Virus record (IMG/VR): IMGVR_UViG_3300017987_000161
Location: 1 to 42,106 of that record
Strand: one strand, 5' to 3'
DNA length: 42,106 bases
Origin: a virus
The notes beneath the pieces were generated by a model. The model ran no database searches and was not told the origin of the DNA. It was given only the letters and a program-made list of their open reading frames with translations. The translations under genes were made by a program, and so were the position numbers. This document shows positions 12,490 through 21,765 of this stretch, one piece after another; within the stretch, counting starts at the first letter, position 1; the number at the start of each line of letters is the position of its first letter.

Positions 12490-12660
12490 TCACCACACAA
12501 TTTCTTCTTTTGTGAGTTTTCTGAGTGCTAAGTTAATCAAACCTAATAGCATTACTTCGCCCTCTGGAGTGAGCATTAAACCATACTCTGCTCTTACTGG
12601 TACACTTATTAGGGCAATTACATTCACCCAGAATGTTTTACTTAAATACCATTTTTTCAT
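12490..12660 (-). CDS. small hydrophobic protein
   Basis: This 56-residue protein starts MKKWYLSKTFWVNVIALISVP. A short basic N-terminus is followed by a hydrophobic stretch and a second partly hydrophobic helix (GEVMLLGLINLALRKLT). A very strong AAAGGAGG site precedes the ATG, better than for most genes here, which argues that it is real. The MKxWYLSKTFWxNVI opening with a second helix resembles small phage holin-associated proteins I have seen (memory only). Confidence 0.55.
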   Translation of the reverse strand: MKKWYLSKTFWVNVIALISVPVRAEYGLMLTPEGEVMLLGLINLALRKLTKEEIVW

Positions 12661-12672
12661 TCTTTACCTCCT

Positions 12673-12894
12673 TTAAATTATTATATTTAATAAAAATACA
12701 AATACAGGAATAAAACATAGTAATATTTTTTGAGTAGTTTCCACCTTTGTAATTCTTCTATCTTGTTCTACCATCCATTTTATCATCCAAAGATTCATGT
12801 CTTTGTTTGGTGGTAGTTTTGCATTACCATTTTTACTCTTAAATTCTTGTGCAAATTTTTTTATCTCGTTTATTACCTCTTCCATTTTTACCAT
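12673..12894 (-). CDS. haemolysin XhlA-like small tail-end protein
   Basis: This 73-residue protein starts MVKMEEVINEIKKFAQEFKS. A charged helix, then WMVEQDRRITKVETTQKI and a C-terminal membrane anchor LLCFIPVFVFLLNIII give the layout of XhlA/holin-associated proteins found next to phage lysis genes. GAGGGA lies six bases upstream. It overlaps the tail-tip gene by seven bases. No endolysin follows, so the lysis role is only suggested. Confidence 0.5.
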   Translation of the reverse strand: MVKMEEVINEIKKFAQEFKSKNGNAKLPPNKDMNLWMIKWMVEQDRRITKVETTQKILLCFIPVFVFLLNIII

Positions 12895-14843
12895 GTTTTT
12901 TCCCTCGAGTATTCTAATTCAAGCTTCCACTCTCTTATCCTTGGAGCTCCTTTTATTGTTCTGAAATGAAAATTCTTTATATAATAATATCCATCAAGAC
13001 AGTCCCCTAAGCCAGATATAGCAATCTCTTCGTGCTGATTCATAATATCATGTATATTAGTAAACTTTGCATGGAATATATCTAAGTCCCCACTTTCTTC
13101 TATCCATTCCCACCCAATCAAAGTTAGTGGTTCTCTGCCTATTCCCTCATCATAGGTAGCCCAATTATCTGACCAGAATCCAAACTTGTTTATTTCTTTT
13201 GATATTGTTCTCTGTTCTCCATCTCTGAATCTTGGTGGGGATAAGTGTATGGTTGGGTGTGATTCACTGGCAATTGTGAATACGTCACAGGAGCCACAAG
13301 TGAAATACCAGATAGGCGAAGTTGCCACTGATTCTCCATTATCCATAACAACATACCAGCCATATTCTTCTTCACAATCTAGGTCATTCCAGTTTACGCT
13401 TACAGTTTGACCTCCTTCTCCTGTTGCAGTTCCTATCAGGTTATCCTCATCGTCATAAAAATTAACAGTGGTCTCTCCCTGTCCTTCAGGAATTGTCACA
13501 TTTAGTTCTGAAGTGCCCCATTCTGCATTTGAAGCATAATCTGTAGGTCCACCTTCTCCTGGGTCATCTGGAGCATTTAATTCTAAAAGTTCCAAATATC
13601 TTATTTCACCACTTAGACCAAAGTGAGTAGTTGCTCCAGTATAATCGTATGTTGAGTAAGCATATACATACCTGTAAGCGTCAGTTACGCAAGATACTGA
13701 CATAGTATCAAGTAGAGTAGTCCTATCGGCTTCTTTATAGACTTTACAAGTAGTTATATTACTTCCAGAGCTTCTTTCTATGGTAAAGTAATATTTCCAT
13801 CCAGCAACAGCATTTTTCCAGTGGTCAGAAGTTCCTCCCCAAGCTGTGAGAGTTACCCACAAGTCTCTTTGGTCTTGGTAGTTCCAAGACAACGCCATTC
13901 CTTGACCGCTCATTCCATCGTTTATTTGAGTGTTGATATTGCTTATTCCCCAAATAGTAAACAGTCCGGGATAAGCTGACCCGCCAATATATTCCATAGC
14001 AGTACACTCGCTCATCACTTGGTGCTTAATAGCATCAAAGTGTCCAGCTCCGTAACTTTTGATTACATAACCATCATCGAGTCTTCTATTAACCTTTGTA
14101 CATTGAATTTGTGTCGCACTTACAACCTCATATTCACCAGTAGTTCCATTTTCTATAAACGTAGTATAATTTACGCATTGACTTGTATCTGGTGTTGGTG
14201 GTGTATAAGAATCAACTGCAACAATATTTAAATTTCTAACGTTCCCACTCATAAAACTTAAAGGGTCTTGTCCAGATACACTTGCTCCTCCACCAATCAA
14301 GTGAGAATAAGGTAAATCCTCTACAGTGATAGCAAGAGTATCAACCAATACAGTCCTTGCGGCATCAGTATAAATATAAAGTGTCACATCAGATACAGTA
14401 TGTTCAGCAGTAAACCAATATCTCGTACCAACAGAAGGTCCAGCATAAGTATCTGTATTGTCTAAATTTTTATCTCTAAGCAGAATATCTAAATTAGTAC
14501 CAACGTTTGTTGGATTATAAAATTCGGCTACCCATCCGCCAGTGCCCCAAGCACGATTTGCATATCCAAGAGACGCTGTTCTACTTGGTTGACCGTCTGT
14601 ATACGACAAACCTAAGATAACTATGGATGATTTTTGTCTATTTCCACCAACAGTAATGTCTGTAACTTGTCCATCACATTGAAGTGTACATGAACTGAAA
14701 TAACCGTCACCATAATCTTTGAATACAAGATACTCGTCTCCAGCATCAGCTTCAACACTATCATAAGATAATGAAGCAGAGCTTACTATCGTAATGACAT
14801 TTGTATTATCGTATTCAGTGTAGGTGTTATAATTTTCAGCCAT
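12888..14843 (-). CDS. large tail-tip/fibre protein with two LamG-like domains
   Basis: This 651-residue, beta-rich protein starts MAENYNTYTEYDNTN. Two similar lectin-like modules occupy about 10-215 and 228-425; compare GDEYLVFKDYGDGYFSS with DGYVIKSYGAGHFDA, and TDAARTVLVDTL with EADRTTLLDTM. A fibronectin-like domain follows (about 440-515). The C-terminal 120 residues (FWSDNWATYDEGIG to KLELEYS) match the end of the next tail protein. It is Cys-rich. It probably binds a surface carbohydrate of the host as part of the tail tip. GGAGGAATAAG lies before the ATG. Confidence 0.65.
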   Translation of the reverse strand: MAENYNTYTEYDNTNVITIVSSASLSYDSVEADAGDEYLVFKDYGDGYFSSCTLQCDGQVTDITVGGNRQKSSIVILGLSYTDGQPSRTASLGYANRAWGTGGWVAEFYNPTNVGTNLDILLRDKNLDNTDTYAGPSVGTRYWFTAEHTVSDVTLYIYTDAARTVLVDTLAITVEDLPYSHLIGGGASVSGQDPLSFMSGNVRNLNIVAVDSYTPPTPDTSQCVNYTTFIENGTTGEYEVVSATQIQCTKVNRRLDDGYVIKSYGAGHFDAIKHQVMSECTAMEYIGGSAYPGLFTIWGISNINTQINDGMSGQGMALSWNYQDQRDLWVTLTAWGGTSDHWKNAVAGWKYYFTIERSSGSNITTCKVYKEADRTTLLDTMSVSCVTDAYRYVYAYSTYDYTGATTHFGLSGEIRYLELLELNAPDDPGEGGPTDYASNAEWGTSELNVTIPEGQGETTVNFYDDEDNLIGTATGEGGQTVSVNWNDLDCEEEYGWYVVMDNGESVATSPIWYFTCGSCDVFTIASESHPTIHLSPPRFRDGEQRTISKEINKFGFWSDNWATYDEGIGREPLTLIGWEWIEESGDLDIFHAKFTNIHDIMNQHEEIAISGLGDCLDGYYYIKNFHFRTIKGAPRIREWKLELEYSREKTW

Positions 14844-14844
14844 C

Positions 14845-16251
14845 TTATTCCTCCAAGTTGGAATACTCTAGTTCTATTATCCATTCAAATGTAAGTGGTT
14901 TATCAGTTATCTTTTTCCATCCAAAGCTTATAATTTTAAAAGTTTCATCAAATCTTCCACCAAGTCCTAAAGTCGTTACATCGCCACCGTATTCAGCTAT
15001 TCCTCTTATGCACTCCATCTTGGTGCAAGCATCACTGCCATATTCCATTCCAGTAATTACCATTGATTTTTTGTTTCTTCCAATATCATAGACAGCTCGA
15101 TTTCCACTCCAAAAGTTAAGCATTTTAATATTTCTGTCATGGTCTACTGATACTTCTAAAGGTTTGTTTAGAGTACAGGTAACTTCAGAATCGTAGTCTA
15201 TAACTGCGTATTCTTGTGTGGTTCTTATTTCTGGATTTAAAGCTGCATAGTAACTAACTACAGCATATACTTGAGTACAGTGAATCCAGCCAGTTGTATT
15301 TTTCAATTCTACTCCTATTTGTAAATTATCAATTTGGTCCCAGCTCCAAGCAGTTCCAGTACTCGGGTTTACAGTCCAAGTGTGTGCATAGGTCGACCAT
15401 ATATTACTTATATCATGCAGTCCTTCACCATATTCAGTACCACCTATTTTTATAACTGCTTGAGCTTCTGGGTCTGTACCAGCTTCTCCAAGAGTTACAT
15501 AAAATACAGTGACACTTATAATTGTACCAGCTTCAGTAGTATGGTTTGGGATGTTATATAAATCTCTCTTTGCTGCTCCTCCGCCATCTCCATCCCAATT
15601 ATAGATTGTATCTTTATTGGTTTTCAGATATGGATTTGCTTCATCAACCATTTCATAGTTATCAGCAAGAGGGTCTGAAGGATTATTTAATATACATTCT
15701 TCTTTATCACCTGTTGCATTAGGTCTAAGTGTAAGATTTACTTGATAATCAGTTAATGTTGGGCTGCTTACTTTAACGCCCATTTCAAAGTCATTTAAGT
15801 CAGCCCATTGCCAGCTTGTTGCAGTAGAAGGATTTGTATTCCAAACATAGTTGAAAGTGCCATAGCTAGTAGTCAAGTCTTTATCATCAGACTCATATAT
15901 TACTCCGTCAGTACATTCACTAGGATTTGTAGTCAGTATTATTTTATATACTCCATTTTCATGTTGTGAATATAGGTGAGATTTTGCCCTAGCATAAATT
16001 TGAATATAATTTATTGCTCCAGAAAGACCGCTCCAATCAGTTTCATCAGTGGTATAGAGGTCTCTATTGGTATCAGTTGCATCACTATACACGTAATCAG
16101 TGTCATCATTATAAGCGTCTTTTGATTCATCTACACACTCATAATTGTTAGTTTGTCCTTCTGGGCTCAAATCAGTGACACAACCATCTCCAGAAGGATA
16201 TACGTATAATTTTTTCCCAGGCTGTGTTTGTGATATAGTGAATGTACCCAT
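14845..16251 (-). CDS. tail-tip protein with duplicated beta domain
   Basis: This 468-residue protein starts MGTFTISQTQPGKKLYVYPS. Two related beta-sandwich modules span about 15-175 and 190-345; both have a CxxxxPS-type entry, then NYE(C/M)VDE, Tyr-rich strands, TNPSTATSWQWADL versus VNPSTGTAWSWDQI, and DFEMGVKV versus NLQIGVEL. A final domain (about 360-468) has FWSGNRAVYDIGRN, GLGGRFDETFKIISF and FEWIIELEYS, shared with the preceding tail-tip gene. It fits a baseplate or adsorption protein. GAGGAAATT lies before the ATG. Confidence 0.6.
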   Translation of the reverse strand: MGTFTISQTQPGKKLYVYPSGDGCVTDLSPEGQTNNYECVDESKDAYNDDTDYVYSDATDTNRDLYTTDETDWSGLSGAINYIQIYARAKSHLYSQHENGVYKIILTTNPSECTDGVIYESDDKDLTTSYGTFNYVWNTNPSTATSWQWADLNDFEMGVKVSSPTLTDYQVNLTLRPNATGDKEECILNNPSDPLADNYEMVDEANPYLKTNKDTIYNWDGDGGGAAKRDLYNIPNHTTEAGTIISVTVFYVTLGEAGTDPEAQAVIKIGGTEYGEGLHDISNIWSTYAHTWTVNPSTGTAWSWDQIDNLQIGVELKNTTGWIHCTQVYAVVSYYAALNPEIRTTQEYAVIDYDSEVTCTLNKPLEVSVDHDRNIKMLNFWSGNRAVYDIGRNKKSMVITGMEYGSDACTKMECIRGIAEYGGDVTTLGLGGRFDETFKIISFGWKKITDKPLTFEWIIELEYSNLEE

Positions 16252-16259
16252 AATTTCCT

Positions 16260-16814
16260 CTATAGTCTAAATGGAATCGCCACCCAAACATCTTTCCAAG
16301 TAGCATCATTGCTGTGATACAGGTGACAGTATTGGTCACAGTTAACCTCAACTTTTAAATAGAGTCTTTCTTTATCAGTAATTTTCTTTTCTTCCCACAC
16401 GTCAATCCAAAATGGGTATACTACTTCATCGCCCACACTGAGACTAGCATCCCAAGCAAGAGTATCGCTTACAGTCACCCATCCAGTTGTAGCGAGTTCA
16501 CTGGCAGTATTATCTTCGTGCATTTTACAAACTGTTACCCTATATGAAGTAACTGTAGATGTTGCTTCACTGGCTACAAGGCAGATGTTTCCTTGTATTA
16601 CTCCTTCAATGTAGTAAGTCTTTTTAATGTGACGATTATATAAAAATTGATGTGTGATGGAAGCTTCAGAAGTCTCAGACGTAGAGCAACCATCGCTAAT
16701 GTAATCTCTTTCTAGTAAAAAATGATGATTTGCAAACGCTCCAAATGATTCATACCAATCGTAGGTGTAAAACCCATAAAAATCTATTACTTCCCTTTGG
16801 TCATTAACTGACAT
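16260..16814 (-). CDS. beta-rich tail protein
   Basis: This 184-residue protein starts MSVNDQREVIDFYGFYTYDW. Strands alternate with turns through most of its length, with a membrane-free, Trp- and Tyr-rich composition (VYPFWIDVWEEKK, DATWKDVWVAIPFRL). It begins one base inside the previous stop and lies between the C1q-like protein and the tail-tip proteins, so a structural role at the tail end is likely. Family not recognised. Confidence 0.5.
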   Translation of the reverse strand: MSVNDQREVIDFYGFYTYDWYESFGAFANHHFLLERDYISDGCSTSETSEASITHQFLYNRHIKKTYYIEGVIQGNICLVASEATSTVTSYRVTVCKMHEDNTASELATTGWVTVSDTLAWDASLSVGDEVVYPFWIDVWEEKKITDKERLYLKVEVNCDQYCHLYHSNDATWKDVWVAIPFRL

Positions 16815-17338
16815 TATCTCTCTACCCCTCCTCTAAATGATTCTAAACCTCCACGGTCATTATCCCACCCTCTCATTGGAATAAACTCTACAGTGAGTCG
16901 TGAAGAATTTGCATATGTGTAAGCTCCATTTCCTGTAGGTAAGCTGTAAATCTGAATGTAATCCCCCTTTTGTAGCAACAATATGAATGTCAAGCTTATT
17001 GATGTGGCTATATTCATACTTTGTGCTCCATCTCCTTGAACAGTTGCAAGGGTATTAGTTCCAGCCATAGAACTCCCATTTTTATATATTTTTGTTAATA
17101 TTTCAATATCTGTTTCTTCATATGAAAAAAAGCTGCACTCGAATGTAATTTTGTAATACCCAGTTCCGTGCCTATTTAGTATTATTTTTGTTGAATCTGT
17201 GACATAGGTAAAGTTAGATGTACGGAATGACTGAGTGTCCCAAGTATGAAAAACCCCACCATTCAACAGTTGATTTCCACCTACATCATAGAGTTGTATT
17301 GCAGGTATTGCTGGATTTAAATTTCTACTTCTAGTCAT
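16814..17338 (-). CDS. C1q/TNF-like jelly-roll tail protein
   Basis: This 174-residue protein starts MTRSRNLNPAIPAIQLYDVG. Residues about 40-150 follow the C1q/TNF jelly-roll pattern: HGTGYYKITFECSFFSYE, IEILTKIYKNGSS, then a long hydrophobic strand SISLTFILLLQKGDYIQIYS and a last strand SSRLTVEFIP. Such domains trimerise and are found in phage tail fibres and appendages. It directly follows the tape measure, so it probably belongs to the tail tip. GAGGTAAA lies before the ATG. Confidence 0.55.
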   Translation of the reverse strand: MTRSRNLNPAIPAIQLYDVGGNQLLNGGVFHTWDTQSFRTSNFTYVTDSTKIILNRHGTGYYKITFECSFFSYEETDIEILTKIYKNGSSMAGTNTLATVQGDGAQSMNIATSISLTFILLLQKGDYIQIYSLPTGNGAYTYANSSRLTVEFIPMRGWDNDRGGLESFRGGVER

Positions 17339-17339
17339 T

Positions 17340-20195
17340 TTACCTCATCCTATAGTTACTTTTTCCTGCTTTATTTAGTATCTGGGAATTTTTAGCTACA
17401 GCTAATAAAGCAGCAAGTTTTTCGGCACTACCAAGTTCGGCTATTTCTTTTACACTAATTGTAAGATTTTCAATTACAACTCCACCACCAGTCTCACTAC
17501 CTGCTGCTCCTACACTCTCTCCTCTGTGTAGTAAAGCAAGTCCTGTTTCTGGTACGTAAGAGATACCTCTTTCATAACTTTTAAGTTTTTTAAGCATCCA
17601 TTCCATGTGTGAAGCACCACGACCGCCCATTCCAGGCATTGCTAAAGCTTGTTCCAGAGTTAAGATTGCATTATCCTTAGCTGTTAACGAAGCTTCTGCA
17701 CTACCTTTCATTCCAGTAGCACTTTCTTTCATAGCTGCAACATCTATACCAAATAATTCTTCAATACTTGTTATTTGTTCTGGGGTAAGCTCACTAATTT
17801 TTTTAATTAATTTATCAGCTTGTATAATAATATCATCAGTTGTATTTCTCCAGTTGTCAGCTCTGTCTTTCAATAACCCTTCTTCATATAGAATAGTTTC
17901 ATCTAAATCTGCTATTTGTTGGTCATAATTATACTCGAGCATATAGGTCTCATGTTCTTTATCAGCAATGGTTTTATCTATAAGTTCTTTTGCCTGTTCA
18001 TAAGCAACATATTGAGAGACTGTCTCTGCTTTGGTATTTTCCATATTTTCTAATCTAAGTTTTGCTGCTTGTATTTGAAGTGCTTTCATTCTTTTTTGTT
18101 CACTTCTTGATAGCCCTCTTCTTTTACTCATTCCAACAAGCTGAAGTTTTAACATTTCTATATTTACTAATCTAAGTGCAATGTTCATTTTATTTATTGT
18201 TTCTGTGTCTGTTTTTACTGCTTCATCATGCTCTCTTACAATTCTTACAGCTTCTTGCATGTCGTCATTGAGAACTTTGAATTGGTAACTTTCATCTACA
18301 AGTCCCATTTTTACATCATGCTTGGTATCTGCTAAATCTTGGTCGGCTTTCAGTTGTTTCATTTGCATGTTCAAAGTACCTTCAACTGTGCCACCCATTT
18401 CTCCCCAGCCATATTTTAAGGGCTTCTCTAAATGTTCTTCCAGTTTTTCTGTATTAAATTCAATTTCATCTAGCTTTAATTGCAGGCTTTCTAAGTTTCT
18501 TATTCCACCAAGTATAGGCTCACCAAATGCACGGTTAAAATTGTCTTGTATTAAAGCAGATACTACTTGCATATTATCAAGAGTACCCATCATGTCTTCT
18601 AAATCTTCATCACCCCTCATATATGCTAAGTTTACTTCTTCTGCTTGTTTTAATATTTCCTTTTGTAACCCCAAGTAATCTGTTATTGCCTCACTTCTTT
18701 TTTCAGCTAGTTTTTTTTCGTATTCCTCTTTTTTCATATATGGCTTGCCTGCTTCAAATTGTGCTAGAGTCTCCTCTTCTATCCATCTCGCATCTGGATG
18801 TTGCTTCCTTAATTTTTTTACATCGTAATCTAGTCTTTGTCCTATAAGAGTTTCACGCCCAAATGCCTCTATTAGTGGTTCGGGAATATAGGTTTGTCCA
18901 GCATATTTGTGCATTAGGTTAAATTTCTCGGCGGATTGAGTAGCTTCGTCAATATGAGATTCTATTATATTCCATGCCAGTCCAATACCAGGAATTAAAC
19001 TTTTTACATTTGCAAAAGTATCTACAAAATCTGTGACCCCTCTTTGTAATCCTAATGCGAGCTCATCCCATGCTTTACCTACTTCTCTTTGAGTTTGTTC
19101 CCAATCTTGCTGTATTTGATTTGATGCAAATTGTGATGTGTTTTTAATTTTATTAAAAGCTTCTTCGGTCCTGCCAGCAGAAACAGAAAGACGGTCCATA
19201 TCATCTAACAATCCTTCAAGACCCTCATCACCTGCAAGAACCATAGCAACTCTTAAAGAACGTATATTTGGGATTAATTCATTAAGAACTATTTTTCCGT
19301 ATTTCTTTGAAGCCTCAGCCATTTCTCCGAAGACTCCAGAAATACCTTTTATTCTAAGTGCAAGTCCACTAAGTTCTACCCCATATTTTTTGGCAGCTTT
19401 GGAAGCACCCTCTGATGGATTAATAATTCCTTGTAAACCCATGGCAAGTCCACGAGCAGCCATATCTAAGTGAAGACCATGCCTTGTAGTTGTGGATAAT
19501 GCAGCCATTAACTCTTCAAATTCAATTCCAGCTTGAGCAGCAATTGGAACTACATACCCAAGAGCTGATTCTAAATCTGCAAATTGAAACTTACCTCTAA
19601 CCACTGACTGAAACAAAGTATCTGAAACTTTTGTGGCTTCATACACTGACATTCCATAAGTATTAAGAACAGTTGTAAAAATATCTACAGAAGTTCTAAC
19701 ATCTGACAATCCTGCAATAGAAGCTTTGGTCGCTGTATTTAATAAATTCATTGCATCTTTTGCATCAAATGCAGCAGACATAATATCATAAAGACCTTTA
19801 GTTAAATCACTTGTAGCTTGTCCTGTAGCTAATGCTAATCCTTCTATTCCAGATTTCATAGCAAGTAAAGCAGGTTCATAGTCTCCTGTCATAATTGTAG
19901 AAACTTCAGCTAATCTAGTTTCAAACTCTCTGAATTTTTGAACACTTTCTCGAGTATAATCGATTAATTTTTGTTGAGCACCCATAACTTGATTTAAAAT
20001 TAAGTTATATCCGACAAATCTTAATGCTAAACTTTTTATTGCAGAGCCATGTTTTTTAGCTCCTGCTACTCCTTTCCTATTCATATCTTGTACAGAATAG
20101 TTAATAGCATTTATACTACCATTAATTTGTTGGAGTTCTCCAAGCATTTGTTTAGCATTTGTAAGCATCTGAAGTTCTACTGTACTTTTTGCCAT
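17340..20195 (-). CDS. tail tape measure protein
   Basis: This 951-residue protein starts MAKSTVELQMLTNAKQMLGE and is the longest coding sequence in the minus arm. After a coiled coil, residues about 75-345 match the TP901-type tape-measure core: ETRLAEVSTIMTG, GLYDIMSAAFDAKDAMNLLNT, DIFTTVLNTYGMS and AGIEFEELMAALSTT. Long helical regions and a hydrophobic C-terminal part follow. It sets tail length and is threaded through the tube. ATG 20195 is chosen for AAGGAATT upstream; an in-frame ATG 36 bases earlier would overlap the chaperone gene. Its size implies a tail well over 100 nm, by the usual rule of about 1.5 angstrom per residue. Confidence 0.9.
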   Translation of the reverse strand: MAKSTVELQMLTNAKQMLGELQQINGSINAINYSVQDMNRKGVAGAKKHGSAIKSLALRFVGYNLILNQVMGAQQKLIDYTRESVQKFREFETRLAEVSTIMTGDYEPALLAMKSGIEGLALATGQATSDLTKGLYDIMSAAFDAKDAMNLLNTATKASIAGLSDVRTSVDIFTTVLNTYGMSVYEATKVSDTLFQSVVRGKFQFADLESALGYVVPIAAQAGIEFEELMAALSTTTRHGLHLDMAARGLAMGLQGIINPSEGASKAAKKYGVELSGLALRIKGISGVFGEMAEASKKYGKIVLNELIPNIRSLRVAMVLAGDEGLEGLLDDMDRLSVSAGRTEEAFNKIKNTSQFASNQIQQDWEQTQREVGKAWDELALGLQRGVTDFVDTFANVKSLIPGIGLAWNIIESHIDEATQSAEKFNLMHKYAGQTYIPEPLIEAFGRETLIGQRLDYDVKKLRKQHPDARWIEEETLAQFEAGKPYMKKEEYEKKLAEKRSEAITDYLGLQKEILKQAEEVNLAYMRGDEDLEDMMGTLDNMQVVSALIQDNFNRAFGEPILGGIRNLESLQLKLDEIEFNTEKLEEHLEKPLKYGWGEMGGTVEGTLNMQMKQLKADQDLADTKHDVKMGLVDESYQFKVLNDDMQEAVRIVREHDEAVKTDTETINKMNIALRLVNIEMLKLQLVGMSKRRGLSRSEQKRMKALQIQAAKLRLENMENTKAETVSQYVAYEQAKELIDKTIADKEHETYMLEYNYDQQIADLDETILYEEGLLKDRADNWRNTTDDIIIQADKLIKKISELTPEQITSIEELFGIDVAAMKESATGMKGSAEASLTAKDNAILTLEQALAMPGMGGRGASHMEWMLKKLKSYERGISYVPETGLALLHRGESVGAAGSETGGGVVIENLTISVKEIAELGSAEKLAALLAVAKNSQILNKAGKSNYRMR

Positions 20196-20196
20196 A

Positions 20197-20469
20197 TTAA
20201 TTCCTTGGTCTTTGTTTTTTTCTTCTTTCAATCATGTCTTTTGATGATTGAGGTAAACCTTTTTCAATATAAGGCTTTCCACTTTCAATTTTTCTCTTTT
20301 TTTGTAGCGTTGCAATAATACTCTTGAATCTCCAATAGTTCATAGAGAGTATTTCGTCAAGTCCACCTTTCTCAAGATACAATATATTAATTGATTCTTG
20401 AAATGCTTTTAATTCTTCTTCCCAGTAGATTTTAACTTTTTGCGTTTTTGGGTCTTTCGACCCTTGCGA
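20197..20469 (-). CDS. tail assembly chaperone, -1 frame extension (GpT-like)
   Basis: This frame is open from the slippery site to TAA and adds 90 residues to the upstream chaperone, reading SQGSKDPKTQKVKIYWEEEL, a hydrophobic helix and GGLDEILSMNYWRFKSII. This is the usual look of tail-chaperone extensions encoded by -1 frameshifting. The first in-frame ATG (20382) has no ribosome binding site and would start mid-domain. The fused product, about 191 residues, would recruit tail-tube subunits to the tape measure encoded next. Confidence 0.75.
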   Translation of the reverse strand, partial: SQGSKDPKTQKVKIYWEEELKAFQESINILYLEKGGLDEILSMNYWRFKSIIATLQKKRKIESGKPYIEKGLPQSSKDMIERRKKQRPRN

Positions 20470-20771
20470 AAATTTTCGACATAGTAGATATTTTCTTTTC
20501 CAGCTTCATACACTGCATTAAATAATTGTGTGAGTGTAACAGGATGTTTTAGAAAATTCTTTAACTCCTCAAAATCACAATTTGGGTCAAGTTCAAGCAT
20601 AGTCTCATATATTACATAATATTTAAATTGACTGCTAGCTTTTTCCTCACTCCATTTTTCTTTCTTTTGGTCAGCAGCAAGTCGAGCTAATGCTTTTTCG
20701 TGTTTTTCTATAGTCCAAGCTGGCATATCGAAAGGCTCGCCATTATTTACACATTTTACGGTGTATTTCAT
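20409..20771 (-). CDS. tail assembly chaperone (GpG-like)
   Basis: This 120-residue protein starts MKYTVKCVNNGEPFDMPAWT and is mainly helical, with a Lys-rich end beyond the frameshift site. It lies between the major tail protein and the tape measure, where almost all long-tailed phages carry two overlapping chaperone genes. It coats the tape measure during tail assembly and is absent from the virion. AGAGGTAAAAAT precedes the ATG. Termination gives this form; a -1 shift at codons 100-101 gives the longer form. Confidence 0.75.
   Translation of the reverse strand: MKYTVKCVNNGEPFDMPAWTIEKHEKALARLAADQKKEKWSEEKASSQFKYYVIYETMLELDPNCDFEELKNFLKHPVTLTQLFNAVYEAGKENIYYVENFRKGRKTQKRKKLKSTGKKN
20450..20475 (-). 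promoter_or_regulatory. programmed -1 ribosomal frameshift signal
   Basis: On the minus strand the zero-frame codons GAA AAT TTT form the slippery heptamer A-AAT-TTT (20475-20469). Five bases later GGGTC-GAAA-GACCC (20463-20450) forms a 5-bp stem with a GNRA tetraloop. The shifted frame is open for 90 codons. Slippery site, spacing, stem-loop and gene context all agree with tail-chaperone frameshifting. Confidence 0.75.
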
Positions 20772-20828
20772 ATTTTTACCTCTTTATATTTTTCATCTAA
20801 ATAAATAAGAAGGGAAAGATTAATTTCC

Positions 20829-21752
20829 CTATGCTGGTACTGAAGACACGATGTCAGTACAACTTGAAGGTTTGCAAGTAAATCCAGGTGAGTTCATTAT
20901 AGCTTCACCACTTAGATTTTCTTCTACACTTGAACTCTTCCATTCACAATTTGGTAATGTAATTCTAGGACAGCCTGAGCCTCCTAAATCTACCTGTAAA
21001 TCAAAAGAGGTATTTGCAAGAACTTCAGCTATATGCTGAGCTCCACCACCATCAAGTGTTATGTCAACAGAACCTTCTACATCCATTTCACCTTCAATCA
21101 AATATGATTTGTAAAGTGAATCATGGTCTGTATATCCTGTAAGTTTGTGTGATATTGTAATTTCAATACTGTTAGTACAAAATGCTATATGGTCTGTATT
21201 AACCACATGTCCACCAGTCTTTGTAATTTCTCCTGCAATATTAAATGCAAGATAATCTCCAGTCAAAGCTGTCGGTCTTGTACTTGTTTTATCAACAGTT
21301 GTTACAATTGATTTAGCTTCAAAATCTATCACAACAAGATATTCAGTGCTCTTGGAGCCAGTAATTCTTACAGTTGAAGGTTTTAAGCCAACAACATAAT
21401 ACTGACTAACATCATCTGAATCATCTTCTTCTTTATTTGTTTGAGTAAATAAAGCAATAGATTGAAGTGTACACTCTGAAGACCTGTTAATAACATCATC
21501 TATCAAAGTGTCATCACACTGAGGAATATACTCCAAGTGGACTTTAGGTTCATGTGTCTGCTTCAACAGGTGACATGCTAAAGGTGACCCAATATCTCTG
21601 AGTACCTTATGCCTATCTCCAGTATCAATCCTTAAACTTTGGATTTTACATGATATTGGTAAAGTTGTAGAGCTTTCGCCACTACCATATGAATCTTCTA
21701 TCCAATACCAAGCTTCACCCTGAAAAGGTTTTCCTAATTGGTCTAAAGTCAT
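20829..21752 (-). CDS. major tail (tube) protein
   Basis: This 307-residue protein starts MTLDQLGKPFQGEAWYWIED and is beta-rich through its whole length, with strand-turn-strand patterns (STEYLVVIDFEAKSIVTT, SIEITISHKLTG, EGSVDITLDGGG). It has an upstream GGAGGATAAAA, the best ribosome binding site in the region, as expected for an abundant protein. The position between tail-terminator and chaperone genes is the standard place for the tube subunit. The length is larger than the usual 150-250 residues, so an extra surface domain is likely. Several Cys are present. Confidence 0.7.
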   Translation of the reverse strand: MTLDQLGKPFQGEAWYWIEDSYGSGESSTTLPISCKIQSLRIDTGDRHKVLRDIGSPLACHLLKQTHEPKVHLEYIPQCDDTLIDDVINRSSECTLQSIALFTQTNKEEDDSDDVSQYYVVGLKPSTVRITGSKSTEYLVVIDFEAKSIVTTVDKTSTRPTALTGDYLAFNIAGEITKTGGHVVNTDHIAFCTNSIEITISHKLTGYTDHDSLYKSYLIEGEMDVEGSVDITLDGGGAQHIAEVLANTSFDLQVDLGGSGCPRITLPNCEWKSSSVEENLSGEAIMNSPGFTCKPSSCTDIVSSVPA

Positions 21753-21765
21753 TTTTTATCCTCCG

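Noticed and set aside
12273-12500. 75-codon minus frame over the convergent terminator
   Set aside because: It reads through the terminator stem and overlaps the better supported small genes at 12380 and 12206; composition is not protein-like.
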